Below, in pieces: positions 8,274 through 17,343 of a stretch of DNA of 64,000 nucleotides. The notes below the pieces were generated by a model. That model did not search any database and was not told where the DNA came from. It saw only the letters and a program-made list of their open reading frames with translations. A program made the translations under genes and the position numbers. Where the stretch lies: assembly GCA_036752905.1 (NCBI GenBank), contig DAIORT010000009.1:16954-80953 (forward strand), in the 5' to 3' direction. Within the stretch, counting starts at the first letter, position 1. Each line of letters opens with the position of its first letter. Source of the stretch: UBA4877 sp002399345 (lineage in GTDB: Bacteria > Bacillota > Thermoanaerobacteria > Thermoanaerobacterales > UBA4877).

Positions 8274-9557
8274 TTACATTTTCTTTAAAATTTTCCTGAC
8301 CTCGCCTATAAGATACAATGAGCCGCATACAAGCATTAAGTCTCCTTTGCCTGTAACTTCTATTCCCCTGTCTATTGCGGCATCTATATCTTCTGTACAA
8401 TACGTTTTAAGTTCTGGTCTTATTTCCCTTACTCTGTTGTTTAATTCATCCGCCGCCATGGCCCGCGGGCTTACAGGCTTTGTAATTACAGCCTCGCCAG
8501 CCAACGGGAGTAGGATTTTAAGTATGCCGTCAACATCCTTATCTCTTAATATACCTAATACAAGTATCAGCTTTTTATATTCAAATATATCTTCTATAGC
8601 CTTCCTGAGCACTCCGGCACCCTGGGGATTGTGTGCTCCGTCAATCATTATGTAGGGATGTGTTTTCATTATTTCCAGCCGGCCCGGCCACCTTGCCATT
8701 TCCAGGCCTCTTTCAATCACATTGCTGCCGATAACTATACCACAGCTTCTCAAAGCGCGCACGGCAACCACGGCAGTTACGGCATTGAGAATCTGATGCC
8801 CGCCTAAAAGTGATATCCTGAGGTTCTTTAAATCTCCGTAATCAAAGACCTGACCGGCCGGTGATGCAGAGATAAACTTTATTTTACTCTTATCAACCAC
8901 GGTAAGGTGTGCGTCCTCCCCCCGACACTTATTTTTTATAACGGCTAATACCTCATCACCCTGAGGATAGGATACCACCCTTATACCTTTTTTTATAATC
9001 CCCGCTTTCTCAAAGGCTATCTTAGGGAGTGTGTCTCCCAATATATCCATATGGTCATACCCGATATTTGTAATAACACTCACCAGCGGAGTAACCACAT
9101 TGGTAGCGTCGAACCTTCCCCCAAGGCCTACCTCTACCACTGCAAAATCCACTCCCTGTTCCTCAAAATACTTAAGGCCCATGGCCGTATCCACCTCAAA
9201 CTCGGTAGGGTACGCACATTCCTTTAATACCATATTATCTATAATTGTCTTTACCTGAGTGGCAAGCTCCGCAAGATCCTCATTAGAAATATTCTTGCCG
9301 TTTATCTGTATACGTTCGTTAAACACTTCAAGATAAGGCGATATAAAAAGGCCCACCTTGTAACCGGCCTCCTTAAGTATAGACGCAATCATTGCGCAGA
9401 CTGAACCTTTTCCGTTGGTACCGGCCACATGTATAATCTTATAGCTATCCTGCGGGCTTCCCATGGCTGCAGTCAATGTTTTAATGTTATTAAGCCCCAG
9501 TTTCATTCCGAACTTGCTTATGGATTGAATCCAATCTATAGTTTCTCTATAATCCAT
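8274..9557 (-). CDS. folC: Folylpolyglutamate synthase / dihydrofolate synthase
   Basis: FolC adds glutamate to dihydropteroate and/or tetrahydrofolate in the cytoplasm, using ATP. The 427-residue product has the Mur-ligase-type P-loop HVAGTNGKGSV (about residues 43-53), the downstream NERIQING and GLGGRFDATNV motifs, and the DGAHNPQG segment of the C-terminal domain. It begins five bases after the stop of the acetyltransferase gene without a clear ribosome site of its own, which suggests translational coupling. It is part of the valS operon. Confidence 0.95.
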   Translation of the reverse strand: MDYRETIDWIQSISKFGMKLGLNNIKTLTAAMGSPQDSYKIIHVAGTNGKGSVCAMIASILKEAGYKVGLFISPYLEVFNERIQINGKNISNEDLAELATQVKTIIDNMVLKECAYPTEFEVDTAMGLKYFEEQGVDFAVVEVGLGGRFDATNVVTPLVSVITNIGYDHMDILGDTLPKIAFEKAGIIKKGIRVVSYPQGDEVLAVIKNKCRGEDAHLTVVDKSKIKFISASPAGQVFDYGDLKNLRISLLGGHQILNAVTAVVAVRALRSCGIVIGSNVIERGLEMARWPGRLEIMKTHPYIMIDGAHNPQGAGVLRKAIEDIFEYKKLILVLGILRDKDVDGILKILLPLAGEAVITKPVSPRAMAADELNNRVREIRPELKTYCTEDIDAAIDRGIEVTGKGDLMLVCGSLYLIGEVRKILKKM

Positions 9558-9562
9558 TTAAA

Positions 9563-10102
9563 TTACAGGAAAAGGCCCATTACAATTTCGTCAACATAGG
9601 TATCATCCAGTTTAAACTGGGCCTTCCTCCTTCCCTCCTCTACAAAACCGCATTTTTTATATAGGCTTGCGGCTCTTTCGTTGGTACTGAACACACTCAG
9701 GCACAATTTTTTATAGCCCTTTTGCCTGGCCCAATCTATAGCGTAATTCATCATCTTATAGCCCAATCCTCTATCCCTGTAAACATCCCTTATATTTATT
9801 CCCACCTCGCCTACATGCTGCACCTTAGGTGACCGCCCTCCAAAATATCTCATCAAAGTCAAGAAGCCGACGACTCTACCGTCCATTCTGGCAACCAAAA
9901 TAAGATCTTTGCTTCTTCTAACCCGCGATATCAAACTCCTCTCATCGGCTTCACTGTATCCAAATACCTCGGATACATTATAGACTTTTTCCCTGGCTAC
10001 GGCATTAGCAATATCTATAATGCCTCTCGCGTCGGCAGGAGCTGCTTCCCTAAGCTCTAATTCACCCGAACATGTCCTGGGTCTTCTGGCAAGAAAAAAC
10101 AT
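9563..10102 (-). CDS. GNAT family N-acetyltransferase
   Basis: A 179-residue GNAT protein. The acetyl-CoA pyrophosphate loop reads as VYRDRGLGYKMMNYAIDWA (R-x2-G-x-G/A form), and the C-terminal block CLSVFSTNERAASLYKKCGFVEEGRRK matches motif B of RimI/RimL/YhhY-like enzymes. The substrate is not predictable. Amino group acetylation of a small molecule or protein is likely. The start is the ATG at 10102 after GGGGGGCG. The reading frame extends further upstream into valS without a better start. It is encoded between valS and folC. Confidence 0.85.
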   Translation of the reverse strand: MFFLARRPRTCSGELELREAAPADARGIIDIANAVAREKVYNVSEVFGYSEADERSLISRVRRSKDLILVARMDGRVVGFLTLMRYFGGRSPKVQHVGEVGINIRDVYRDRGLGYKMMNYAIDWARQKGYKKLCLSVFSTNERAASLYKKCGFVEEGRRKAQFKLDDTYVDEIVMGLFL

Positions 10103-10121
10103 TATAACGCCCCCCGGAGCT

Positions 10122-12755
10122 TTATTCAACCAAAGTCTTTATCCTGTCTTCAATTTTATTCAAGGTTTCCTCATACTTGACAAGTTTTTTTCTTTCATTC
10201 TCAACGACATTTGCCGGTGCTTTATTTACAAAACCTTCATTAGAAAGCATACCTGTAGATCTTTTTATCTCACTTTCTATCTTCTTTTTATCATTATTCA
10301 ACTTTTCTATTTCTTTGTCAATATCAATAAGGTTTTTAAGCGGGATGTATACCTCCAGGTTTGAAAGCACCGCGCTTCTCATAGCTTTCTCCGACGGTTT
10401 TTCCTTTGTTATATCCAGTTTTTCCACATAACCCAGCTTTTTTATATACTCTTCCCCATCATTTAATATTTTCCTGACATCATCATTGCCTGGCCTTATG
10501 ATAAGCTTAACTCTCTTAGAGGGAGGGACTCCTTCTTCCGACCTTATATTACGTACAGCCCTTATTACATCCATCAATAAGTTAAAGTCGCTTTCCTCGC
10601 GGTCAAAACCTAATTCCTCGTTATATTCAGGCCATTTTGCTATCATGATGGACTCACCCTCATGTGGAAGCTGCTGCCAAAGTTCTTCTGTTATAAACGG
10701 CATAAACGGATGTAGAAGTCTGAGCGTATTATCCAGGACATATCTTAAAACAGTCTCACATGCCGTCTTTTCCTCTTTACTATTTCCATACAGTCTTGCT
10801 TTGGATGCTTCAATGTACCAATCACAAAATTCATTCCATATGAAATCATATAGTTTTGAGGCAGCCACACCCAGTTCAAATCTCTCTAGGTTTGAGTCAA
10901 CCTCCTTTATAAGTTTATTAAGTCGCGAAAGTATCCACTTATCCGATATATCCAGTTTTTCATAAGGTACCTCATAGGCCTGGTCTATCTCCATATTAAG
11001 CAGGGTAAAACGTGTCGCGTTCCATAATTTGTTTGCAAAGTTCCTGCTTGATTCCACCCTATCCCAAGAGAATCTTATATCATTTCCCGGGGAATTATTG
11101 GTAGCCAGGGTAAATCTGAGTGTGTCGGCGCCATATTTGTCAATTATCTCGATGGGGTCAATTCCGTTACCCAGAGACTTACTCATTTTTCTTCCCTCAT
11201 CGTCTCTTACAAGCCCGTGAATAAGGACATACTCAAAGGGTTTCTTTCCCGTGGCCTCCAATCCGGAAAAAATCATTCGGGCAACCCAGAAAAATATGAT
11301 ATCATATGCGGTTACAAGGACACTGGTAGGGTAAAAATAGTCATAATCCTCAGTGCCATCCGGCCAGCCCAATGTGGAAAACGGCCATAGCCCCGAACTA
11401 AACCAAGTATCCAGCACATCCTCATCCTGATGTATGTTACTGCTACCGCAATGACTACATACATCTGGATCATCCTCCGCTACAGTGACCTCTCCGCAGT
11501 CATCACAGTACCAGGCCGGTATACGATGCCCCCACCAGAGCTGCCTTGATATACACCAGTCTTTGATATTTTCCAGCCAATTGGTATAGACCTTAGTAAA
11601 CCTATCCGGAACTATCTTTATTTCTCCATCCTCCACAGTCTTTAAAGCAGGACCGGCCAGTGGCTTCATCTTAACAAACCATTGTTTTGAAATCAGGGGC
11701 TCAATTACCGTATCACAGCGGCAACAGTGTCCTACACTATGAGCAAGATCCTCTATTTTTTCCATTAATCCTTGCTTTTTAAGCTCATTTACTATTCTTT
11801 TCCTGGCCTCAAACCTATCAAGTCCGGAATATTCGCCCGTATCATCAGTCATCCTGCCGTCTTCACCTATCACCTGAATCCTGGGAAGGTCATGCCTCTC
11901 GCCGATTGCAAAATCATTGGGGTCATGGGATGGAGTAATTTTAACGGCGCCGGTGCCGAACTCCTTATCAACATAGTAATCGGATATAACGGGGATTTCC
12001 CTGTCCACTATCGGAAGTATAAGTGTCCTTCCTACCGATCCCTTATATCTCTCATCTTCAGGGTTTACCGCTACTGCGGTATCTCCCAGCATGGTCTCCG
12101 GACGGGTGGTGGCAATGGTAATGTACCCGTCCCCATCTGCGAAAGGATATCTAACATACCACAAATGCCCGTTTTCATCCTTATGCTCTACCTCGGCGTC
12201 GGATATGGCCGTCTTACAACCCGGGCACCAGTTGACAATCCTATCGCCCTTATATATAAGACCCTTATTATAGAGGTTTACAAAAAATTTCCTAACCGCT
12301 TTGGAGCATTGTTCATCCATAGTAAATCTCTCTCTCGACCAATCGCATGAAGAACCTATCTTCTTAAGCTGCTCAACTATACGTCCCCCATACCTATCCT
12401 TCCACTGCCAGGCCAACTGCAAAAACTTTTCTCTGCCTATCTGCTCTTTAGTAAGTCCTTTCTCTTTAAGCATAGCAACAATCTTGGCCTCGGTGGCAAT
12501 ACTGGCATGGTCCGTACCTGGTATCCACACAGTAGGCACTCCTTGCATCCTTTTCCACCTTATCAGTATATCCTGCATGGTATTATCCAGTGCATGACCC
12601 ACGTGGAGCTGGCCGGTGATATTCGGAGGCGGCATAACCACAGTAAAAGGCTTTTTGCTTTTGTCGACCACCGGTTTGAAATAACCTTTATCCATCCATT
12701 CATTGTATATCCTCTCTTCAAAATCGTGAGGATTGTAGGTTTTTGGAAGATCCAT
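10122..12755 (-). CDS. valS: Valyl-tRNA synthetase
   Basis: ValS charges tRNA-Val in the cytoplasm. The 877-residue product carries the class I signatures: the HIGH-like motif in PPPNITGQLHVGHALDNT (near residue 45) and KMSKS in GRKMSKSLGNGIDP. It also has the editing domain between them (TTRPETMLGDTAVAV), the DWCISRQLWWGHRIPAWYC block and the C-terminal coiled-coil arm, which fits bacterial ValRS. Expression should be controlled by the T-box leader just upstream. It heads the operon with the acetyltransferase, folC, the small gene and the protease. Confidence 0.98.
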   Translation of the reverse strand: MDLPKTYNPHDFEERIYNEWMDKGYFKPVVDKSKKPFTVVMPPPNITGQLHVGHALDNTMQDILIRWKRMQGVPTVWIPGTDHASIATEAKIVAMLKEKGLTKEQIGREKFLQLAWQWKDRYGGRIVEQLKKIGSSCDWSRERFTMDEQCSKAVRKFFVNLYNKGLIYKGDRIVNWCPGCKTAISDAEVEHKDENGHLWYVRYPFADGDGYITIATTRPETMLGDTAVAVNPEDERYKGSVGRTLILPIVDREIPVISDYYVDKEFGTGAVKITPSHDPNDFAIGERHDLPRIQVIGEDGRMTDDTGEYSGLDRFEARKRIVNELKKQGLMEKIEDLAHSVGHCCRCDTVIEPLISKQWFVKMKPLAGPALKTVEDGEIKIVPDRFTKVYTNWLENIKDWCISRQLWWGHRIPAWYCDDCGEVTVAEDDPDVCSHCGSSNIHQDEDVLDTWFSSGLWPFSTLGWPDGTEDYDYFYPTSVLVTAYDIIFFWVARMIFSGLEATGKKPFEYVLIHGLVRDDEGRKMSKSLGNGIDPIEIIDKYGADTLRFTLATNNSPGNDIRFSWDRVESSRNFANKLWNATRFTLLNMEIDQAYEVPYEKLDISDKWILSRLNKLIKEVDSNLERFELGVAASKLYDFIWNEFCDWYIEASKARLYGNSKEEKTACETVLRYVLDNTLRLLHPFMPFITEELWQQLPHEGESIMIAKWPEYNEELGFDREESDFNLLMDVIRAVRNIRSEEGVPPSKRVKLIIRPGNDDVRKILNDGEEYIKKLGYVEKLDITKEKPSEKAMRSAVLSNLEVYIPLKNLIDIDKEIEKLNNDKKKIESEIKRSTGMLSNEGFVNKAPANVVENERKKLVKYEETLNKIEDRIKTLVE

Positions 12756-12860
12756 ATAATCTCCTCCTTGATATATAGAATTTTATTATTCGTGTAACAA
12801 ACATAGTATGAAAGCTTTAATCCTATATGTATATTTTTACCAAAATCATAATTTATAAAA

Positions 12861-13112
12861 TAAAAAGGCCTTCCGCCAAAAGGACGGAAAGCCGCTGTAC
12901 CACCTTAGTTCCCATAAAGGGCAATCATATAAATAACGGGCATGCCCGGCCGGGCCTACTGCGGTTTCAGCACGGCAGCTCCAAAGCTACCTTCACCGGT
13001 ACGACATAGACAGGCTTACAGCCCCTGACCCGTCTTCTCTTCACATCGTTTGACCGGCTAATTCTCTTCTTCATAGCAATTAAGATATTGTTGAAAGGAT
13101 TATCAGTATATT
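12861..13112 (-). promoter_or_regulatory. T-box leader of valS
   Basis: The roughly 250-base minus-strand leader contains the conserved T-box sequence AACTAAGGTGGTACAGCG (about 12895-12912). A terminator hairpin follows directly (GGCTTTCCGTCC, TTTT loop, GGCGGAAGGCC, then TTTTT at 12862-12866). In the family, uncharged tRNA pairs with a specifier codon and with the T-box to prevent termination, raising valS expression when valine is scarce. A Val specifier codon (GUN) in stem I could not be assigned with confidence by eye. Confidence 0.9.
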
Positions 13113-13119
13113 AATTTAT

Positions 13120-13148
13120 ATCTTATAATAAATTTTTAATACTGTCAA
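13120..13148 (-). promoter_or_regulatory. Sigma-A promoter of valS operon
   Basis: TTGACA at 13143-13148 and TAAGAT at 13120-13125 on the minus strand are separated by exactly 17 bases. Transcription would start near 13113, at the front of the T-box leader. Confidence 0.85.
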
Positions 13149-13272
13149 TATGTGTTTAAATTTTGTTACTTGGCTTGACCCAAATAAAGGAAAACTCATT
13201 AACAAATTTTTAACTTTTTATATCATTGATTAGTGATATAATAATAATGAGTATGGCAAGGTGGTGAATTCT

Positions 13273-14019
13273 ATGGAAAATATAGGGAAAATCCTCAAAG
13301 AAGCAAGAGAAAGTAAGGATCTTACATTGGATGATATCTCCAAGGAAACTCATATAATGACGCGTTACTTAAGTGCAATTGAAGAGGAAAACTATAGCAT
13401 AGTCCCGGATAGAATCTATGTTATAGGTATAATTCGGAAGTATGCCGATTATTTAGGTCTGGATGGCGGCGAAATGGTTAAAGATTTTCTATCTTCCGTC
13501 GATGCGCAACCCATAAGTACTCCCACGGAGAATGAGAAGAAATCCAGACATTCTATGAATATAAATACTAAACCGCTCATTACCATACTTACAGTTTGTG
13601 TATTGATCGGTATCTTTGCTATAGTCATGTATATGAATCCCTACAGAGATATAAAGCAGCCTGCTGCGCCCCCATCTCCCGGTACGCAAACTTCACCCGT
13701 GAGTAAATCTCCCGCGGTGCACAAAAAAAACGCTGATAAAAAGAAAGAGCAGCCCGTAAAGCAGGACGAACTCACGATGGTAATTAAATTCAGCGGTGAT
13801 TGCTGGATTAAGGCTGTTGACGATGAGGATAATGTTCTTGATGAAAAAAAATACAGTTCAGGTGAAACAACTACATTAAAGGCCAAGGAGATTAATCTTA
13901 GGCTGGGTTATCCCAGAAACGCAGAGATTGAAATAAACGGCAAAAAGATCCCTCCTATAGGTACGGATAATCCTATAACAAAAAAATTTACTTTAGAAGA
14001 TATAAACAGTCAGAGCTAG
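13273..14019 (+). CDS. RodZ-like helix-turn-helix membrane protein
   Basis: The 248-residue product starts with a Cro/C1-type helix-turn-helix (IGKILKEARESKDLTLDDIS), followed by a single membrane segment (about residues 100-122), a Pro/Lys-rich linker and a C-terminal DUF4115-like beta domain. This is the architecture of RodZ, which links the MreB cytoskeleton to wall synthesis and cell shape. The start is the ATG at 13273 after AAGGTGGTGA. An in-frame GTG pair lies 12 bases upstream inside that site. It is transcribed away from valS, with a TATAAT box at 13237-13242. Confidence 0.82.
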   Translation: MENIGKILKEARESKDLTLDDISKETHIMTRYLSAIEEENYSIVPDRIYVIGIIRKYADYLGLDGGEMVKDFLSSVDAQPISTPTENEKKSRHSMNINTKPLITILTVCVLIGIFAIVMYMNPYRDIKQPAAPPSPGTQTSPVSKSPAVHKKNADKKKEQPVKQDELTMVIKFSGDCWIKAVDDEDNVLDEKKYSSGETTTLKAKEINLRLGYPRNAEIEINGKKIPPIGTDNPITKKFTLEDINSQS

Positions 14020-14037
14020 ATGCCCTGACTGTTTTTT
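14006..14037. terminator. Bidirectional terminator between rodZ-like and DUF458 genes
   Basis: ACAGTCAG at 14006-14013 pairs with CTGACTGT at 14025-14032, followed by a T-run into 14037. It overlaps the end of the rodZ-like gene and the stop of the convergent DUF458 gene. Confidence 0.85.
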
Positions 14038-14515
14038 ACATAGCGTATTTTGTATATTTATCAGCTACCTTACTGGCTCCGCAGGAATTGGGCTTTATTT
14101 TAGCCATATATCCGCAGCCGTTTACGAGATTTACTACTTCCTTTATTATATCCTTAGTCTTGCCGTTGTTGCCCACATCCATATGAATCTCCATATTCAG
14201 ATTATCTATACCGTTTACATCAAGCTTTTCAGTAAGCAAATTCGCCATATCCAAACTATAAGTTGTCTCCATAATAATCCTCTGTTTCAGGGAAGGTATC
14301 CTTCTGTTAAAAAATCTCCTATAATAGAATCTTCCACCCTTTCCATTACGATATATTATGATAGCGGTTACGAAGCATACCATTCGGCCAAGCTGCGAAT
14401 CGGTACCTACAATAAGGGTATATTTACTTCTCGTGTCTTCAGCCATGAAGTCGATTATGTCTTTACTCATTGCATCAAGATCTAATCTGCCTCTTGTCGG
14501 ATTGACAAAGTTCAA
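14036..14515 (-). CDS. DUF458 / YkuK-like RNase H-fold protein
   Basis: The 159-residue product matches the DUF458 (Bacillus YkuK) family, which has a predicted RNase H-like fold. The likely acidic residues are Asp in LIVGTDSQ (about residue 38), Glu in METTYSLDMANLL and Asp in HMDVGNNG (about 113). The family is linked to sporulation or competence, but no enzymatic activity has been firmly assigned as far as I know. The start is a TTG at 14515 with GGGAG about ten bases ahead. It is convergent with the rodZ-like gene. Confidence 0.8.
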   Translation of the reverse strand: MNFVNPTRGRLDLDAMSKDIIDFMAEDTRSKYTLIVGTDSQLGRMVCFVTAIIIYRNGKGGRFYYRRFFNRRIPSLKQRIIMETTYSLDMANLLTEKLDVNGIDNLNMEIHMDVGNNGKTKDIIKEVVNLVNGCGYMAKIKPNSCGASKVADKYTKYAM

Positions 14516-14652
14516 GTAGCTTCATCTCCCTTTCTATTTGTATATTATATCATAACTTTCGCATTTGTACACCGCTTCTTGCTTGATATCACCAAATACC
14601 TGACAGTGAATATAATAAAATTGATATGATTTACTTTGGGAGGTGTAATTTT

Positions 14653-15663
14653 ATGCGGGTCAATAAATTTTTCCTGCTATTTACCATCATAGCAGTTCTT
14701 GTGATATCGCTCACGGGATGTTCTACACAGCCTAAATTAATAAAATTAAATTACATAGAGACGGTACGTTCAATATTTTATGCACCGGTCTATGTTGCCA
14801 TAAACAAAGGATTTTTTAAAGATGAAGGTCTGGATATAAACCTTACTACGGCACAAGGTTCTGATAAGGCTATGACAGCCATACTATCAGGCACCGCGGA
14901 TTTTGGTATGCAGGGTCCCGAGACCACGGTATATGTATACAATCAAGGCAGGGAAGATTATACCGTAAACTTTGCTCAGGTCACCAAAAAAGATGGTTCA
15001 TTTCTCGTCGGCAGAAGTGCCGAACCGGATTTTAAATGGGAAAATCTCAAGGGCAAAACCATAATAGGAGGACGGCCCGGAGGAATGCCAGAAATGGTTT
15101 TGGAATGGGTCTTAAAGGATCACGGTCTGGCCCCGGGCAAGGATGTCAACGTAATCACTAACCTTCAATTTACAGCTACGGCCGGAGCTTTTCAAAGCCA
15201 GCCTGATGTAGATTATGTCGCCTTGTTTGAACCTACGGGAAGTATTATGGAAAAGACAGGCGAGGGAAAAATCGTGGCATCACTGGGCGAGGCCGGCGGT
15301 GAAGTACCATACACTACTTTTGCGGCAAAAAAGAGCTTTATAAAGAAAAATCCTGAAACCGTTCAAAAAATAACAAATGCTCTTTACAAAGGTCAGTTAT
15401 GGGTTAAAGATCATTCATCAAAGGAGATTGCGGAGGCCATTTCTTCGTTCTTCCCCGATGCAGATCCTAAGCTCACGGAAACTGTGGTAAACCGTTACAA
15501 GGATCAGGAATCATGGACTTATACACCTGCAGTAAGCGAAGAAGGACTTGATCATCTGCAAGACTTTATTCGTTCAGCCGGAGAGCTTAAGAATGGCAAA
15601 ATCGAATCCGCAAAAATAATTGATAATACCTTTGCCGATAAAGCAGTCGAATTAGTTAAGTAA
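14653..15663 (+). CDS. ABC transporter substrate-binding lipoprotein, NMT1/SsuA-like
   Basis: A 336-residue lipoprotein. Its signal peptide ends in the lipobox LTGC (Cys23), so it is anchored outside the membrane. The mature part resembles the NMT1/THI5-like and SsuA/TauA periplasmic-binding family (YAPVYVAINKGFFKDEGLDI near residue 45, and GRPGGMPEMVLEWVLK). The ligand could be a sulfonate, nitrate, or a pyrimidine precursor. No TPP or other riboswitch is visible upstream. The start is the ATG after GGGAGGTG. ATPase and permease genes follow in the same direction. Confidence 0.88.
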   Translation: MRVNKFFLLFTIIAVLVISLTGCSTQPKLIKLNYIETVRSIFYAPVYVAINKGFFKDEGLDINLTTAQGSDKAMTAILSGTADFGMQGPETTVYVYNQGREDYTVNFAQVTKKDGSFLVGRSAEPDFKWENLKGKTIIGGRPGGMPEMVLEWVLKDHGLAPGKDVNVITNLQFTATAGAFQSQPDVDYVALFEPTGSIMEKTGEGKIVASLGEAGGEVPYTTFAAKKSFIKKNPETVQKITNALYKGQLWVKDHSSKEIAEAISSFFPDADPKLTETVVNRYKDQESWTYTPAVSEEGLDHLQDFIRSAGELKNGKIESAKIIDNTFADKAVELVK

Positions 15664-15716
15664 TTACACTTAAAGGGAAATCCCCTTAAAGTAATTGCTT
15701 AGAAAGGGGCAGATAT

Positions 15717-16460
15717 ATGGATGATTATATTATCAGCATTCTCGATTTATCCTTGAACTATCATACGACAGAGAGGGAAACAAAAGCCATAGAGAATATC
15801 AGCTTTAACGTAAAGAAAGGAGAACTCTTGGGTATAGTAGGGCCCAGCGGATGTGGAAAGTCTACAATACTATCATTGATCGCCGGGCTATTAAAACCCT
15901 CTTTGGGAGAAATATATGTGGGCGGCAAGGTAAGCTATATGTTACAGAAAGATTACCTTTTGGCCTGGCGGACTATAAAACAGAATGCCTTTTTGGGCCT
16001 GGAGATACAGAATAAACTGACGGAGGAAAACAAAAATAATGTTATTGATATGCTCAAGAAATACGGACTTGGAGATTTTTTAGATCACTACCCAAGTCAA
16101 TTATCAGGCGGAATGAGGCAGAGAGTGGCTCTTATCCGTACTTTAGCGGTCAAACCGGATATTCTGCTGCTTGACGAACCTTTTTCCGCGCTGGACTATC
16201 AGACAAGGCTTGCCATATCGGATGAGGTATGGCAAATCATTAAACAAGAGAAAAAGACTGCCCTTTTTGTTACTCATGATATTTCTGAAGCCATTTCGAT
16301 GTCAGACAGGATATTGGTATTATCCAAAAGGCCAGGCCATGTTATAAGCATACATGACATAAAAACCTCGGGAGACCAGGGCCCGTTAAACCGCCGAAAT
16401 TCACCTGAATTTAGAGACTACTTCAATATAATATGGAAGGAGTTGGATGTACATGTATAA
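15717..16460 (+). CDS. ABC transporter ATP-binding protein (SsuB/TauB-like)
   Basis: A 247-residue nucleotide-binding subunit with Walker A GPSGCGKS (about residues 42-49), signature LSGGMRQRV, Walker B ILLLDEPFSALD and the switch histidine in FVTHDISEA. It resembles the ATPases of nitrate/sulfonate/taurine importers. The ATG follows AAAGGGGC. It lies 53 bases after the binding-protein gene and overlaps the permease gene by 14 bases, so the three form one importer operon. Confidence 0.93.
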   Translation: MDDYIISILDLSLNYHTTERETKAIENISFNVKKGELLGIVGPSGCGKSTILSLIAGLLKPSLGEIYVGGKVSYMLQKDYLLAWRTIKQNAFLGLEIQNKLTEENKNNVIDMLKKYGLGDFLDHYPSQLSGGMRQRVALIRTLAVKPDILLLDEPFSALDYQTRLAISDEVWQIIKQEKKTALFVTHDISEAISMSDRILVLSKRPGHVISIHDIKTSGDQGPLNRRNSPEFRDYFNIIWKELDVHV

Positions 16461-17274
16461 GGCTGAAATATCCCTAAAACCTTCAAAGGAACATGAAGAA
16501 TACTTAAAGAAGGTGCACAGCATAAACTTATCAATAAGGATCTGCCAAATAGTAATTGTTGTAGCATTTTTCGGATTATGGGAGCTGGCCGGGGATATGA
16601 AATGGATAGATCCGTTTATTGTAAGCCAACCCTCCCGTATGTGGTCTACATTTTTGCAGCTGTTAAGCTCCGGTGGCCTAATACACCACATCAATGTAAC
16701 AATGTATGAAACCATAGTCGGGTTTCTGTTGGGTACCGTCTTAGGTACATTGATAGCTATAGGATTATGGTGGTCGGATTATTTATGCCGCGTACTTGAC
16801 CCTTATCTTGTCATACTAAACAGCCTGCCCAAAATAGCCTTGGGCCCTATATTTATAGTATGGATGGGTAGCGGCGAGGCCGCCATAATAACCATGGCCC
16901 TGGCAATATCCCTAATAGTGACAATAATAAGCGTGCTCAACGGCTTTAGGGAAGTAGATGAAGATGAAATAAAGATGCTAAAGACTTTTGGAGCAAGCCG
17001 CTTCCAGATACTTCAGAAAGTCGTGTTCCCATCCAGCATACCAACCATAGTCTCTGCTCTAAAAATAAACATCGGCCTCTCATGGGTGGGTGTTATAACA
17101 GGAGAATTCCTTGTTTCTAAAGCAGGTCTAGGCTTTTTGATCGTCTATGGAGGACAGATATTTAAGCTCGATATGGTCATGACCAGCGTGATTATACTTT
17201 CCATACTGGCTGCATTAATGTATATAGGCGTATCCTATTTAGAAAGATACTTCCTGCGCTGGAAAATGTCTTGA
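16447..17274 (+). CDS. ABC transporter permease (SsuC/TauC-like)
   Basis: A 275-residue inner-membrane protein with about six membrane segments and the EAA-type loop near residues 180-190 (LKTFGASRFQILQKVVFPSS), typical of binding-protein-dependent permeases. It pairs with the upstream ATPase and lipoprotein. The gene begins inside the end of the ATPase gene. The alternative ATG at 16453 is ten bases from AAGGAG, and the one at 16447 is four bases from it, so the exact start is ambiguous. A terminator follows directly. Confidence 0.92.
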   Translation: MYMYKAEISLKPSKEHEEYLKKVHSINLSIRICQIVIVVAFFGLWELAGDMKWIDPFIVSQPSRMWSTFLQLLSSGGLIHHINVTMYETIVGFLLGTVLGTLIAIGLWWSDYLCRVLDPYLVILNSLPKIALGPIFIVWMGSGEAAIITMALAISLIVTIISVLNGFREVDEDEIKMLKTFGASRFQILQKVVFPSSIPTIVSALKINIGLSWVGVITGEFLVSKAGLGFLIVYGGQIFKLDMVMTSVIILSILAALMYIGVSYLERYFLRWKMS

Positions 17275-17309
17275 TAATGATATGGTGTATTACATTTGTC
17301 ATTGTAAAG

Positions 17310-17343
17310 GATGCCGTTAATTCAATTCCGGCATCATTTTTTT
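17310..17343. terminator. Terminator between ABC permease and ysxC
   Basis: GATGCCG at 17310-17316 pairs with CGGCATC at 17329-17335 and is followed by ATTTTTTT. It lies between convergent genes and ends inside the ysxC stop codon region. Confidence 0.85.

Noticed and set aside
7996..8400. A 134-codon minus-strand reading of the small gene
   Set aside because: Its first 60 or so codons lie inside the folC 3' region in another frame, and a good ribosome site marks the internal ATG at 8217.
11772..12350. Long plus-strand frame of 192 codons antisense to valS
   Set aside because: It lies wholly within valS, has no ribosome site, and its translation shows no family pattern. It is a shadow of the strongly biased valS codons.
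14516..14652. A TPP or other riboswitch upstream of the NMT1-like ABC importer
   Set aside because: No CTGAGA-type TPP core or other known aptamer signature was seen in the 137-base leader, so a thiamine-precursor role is not supported.
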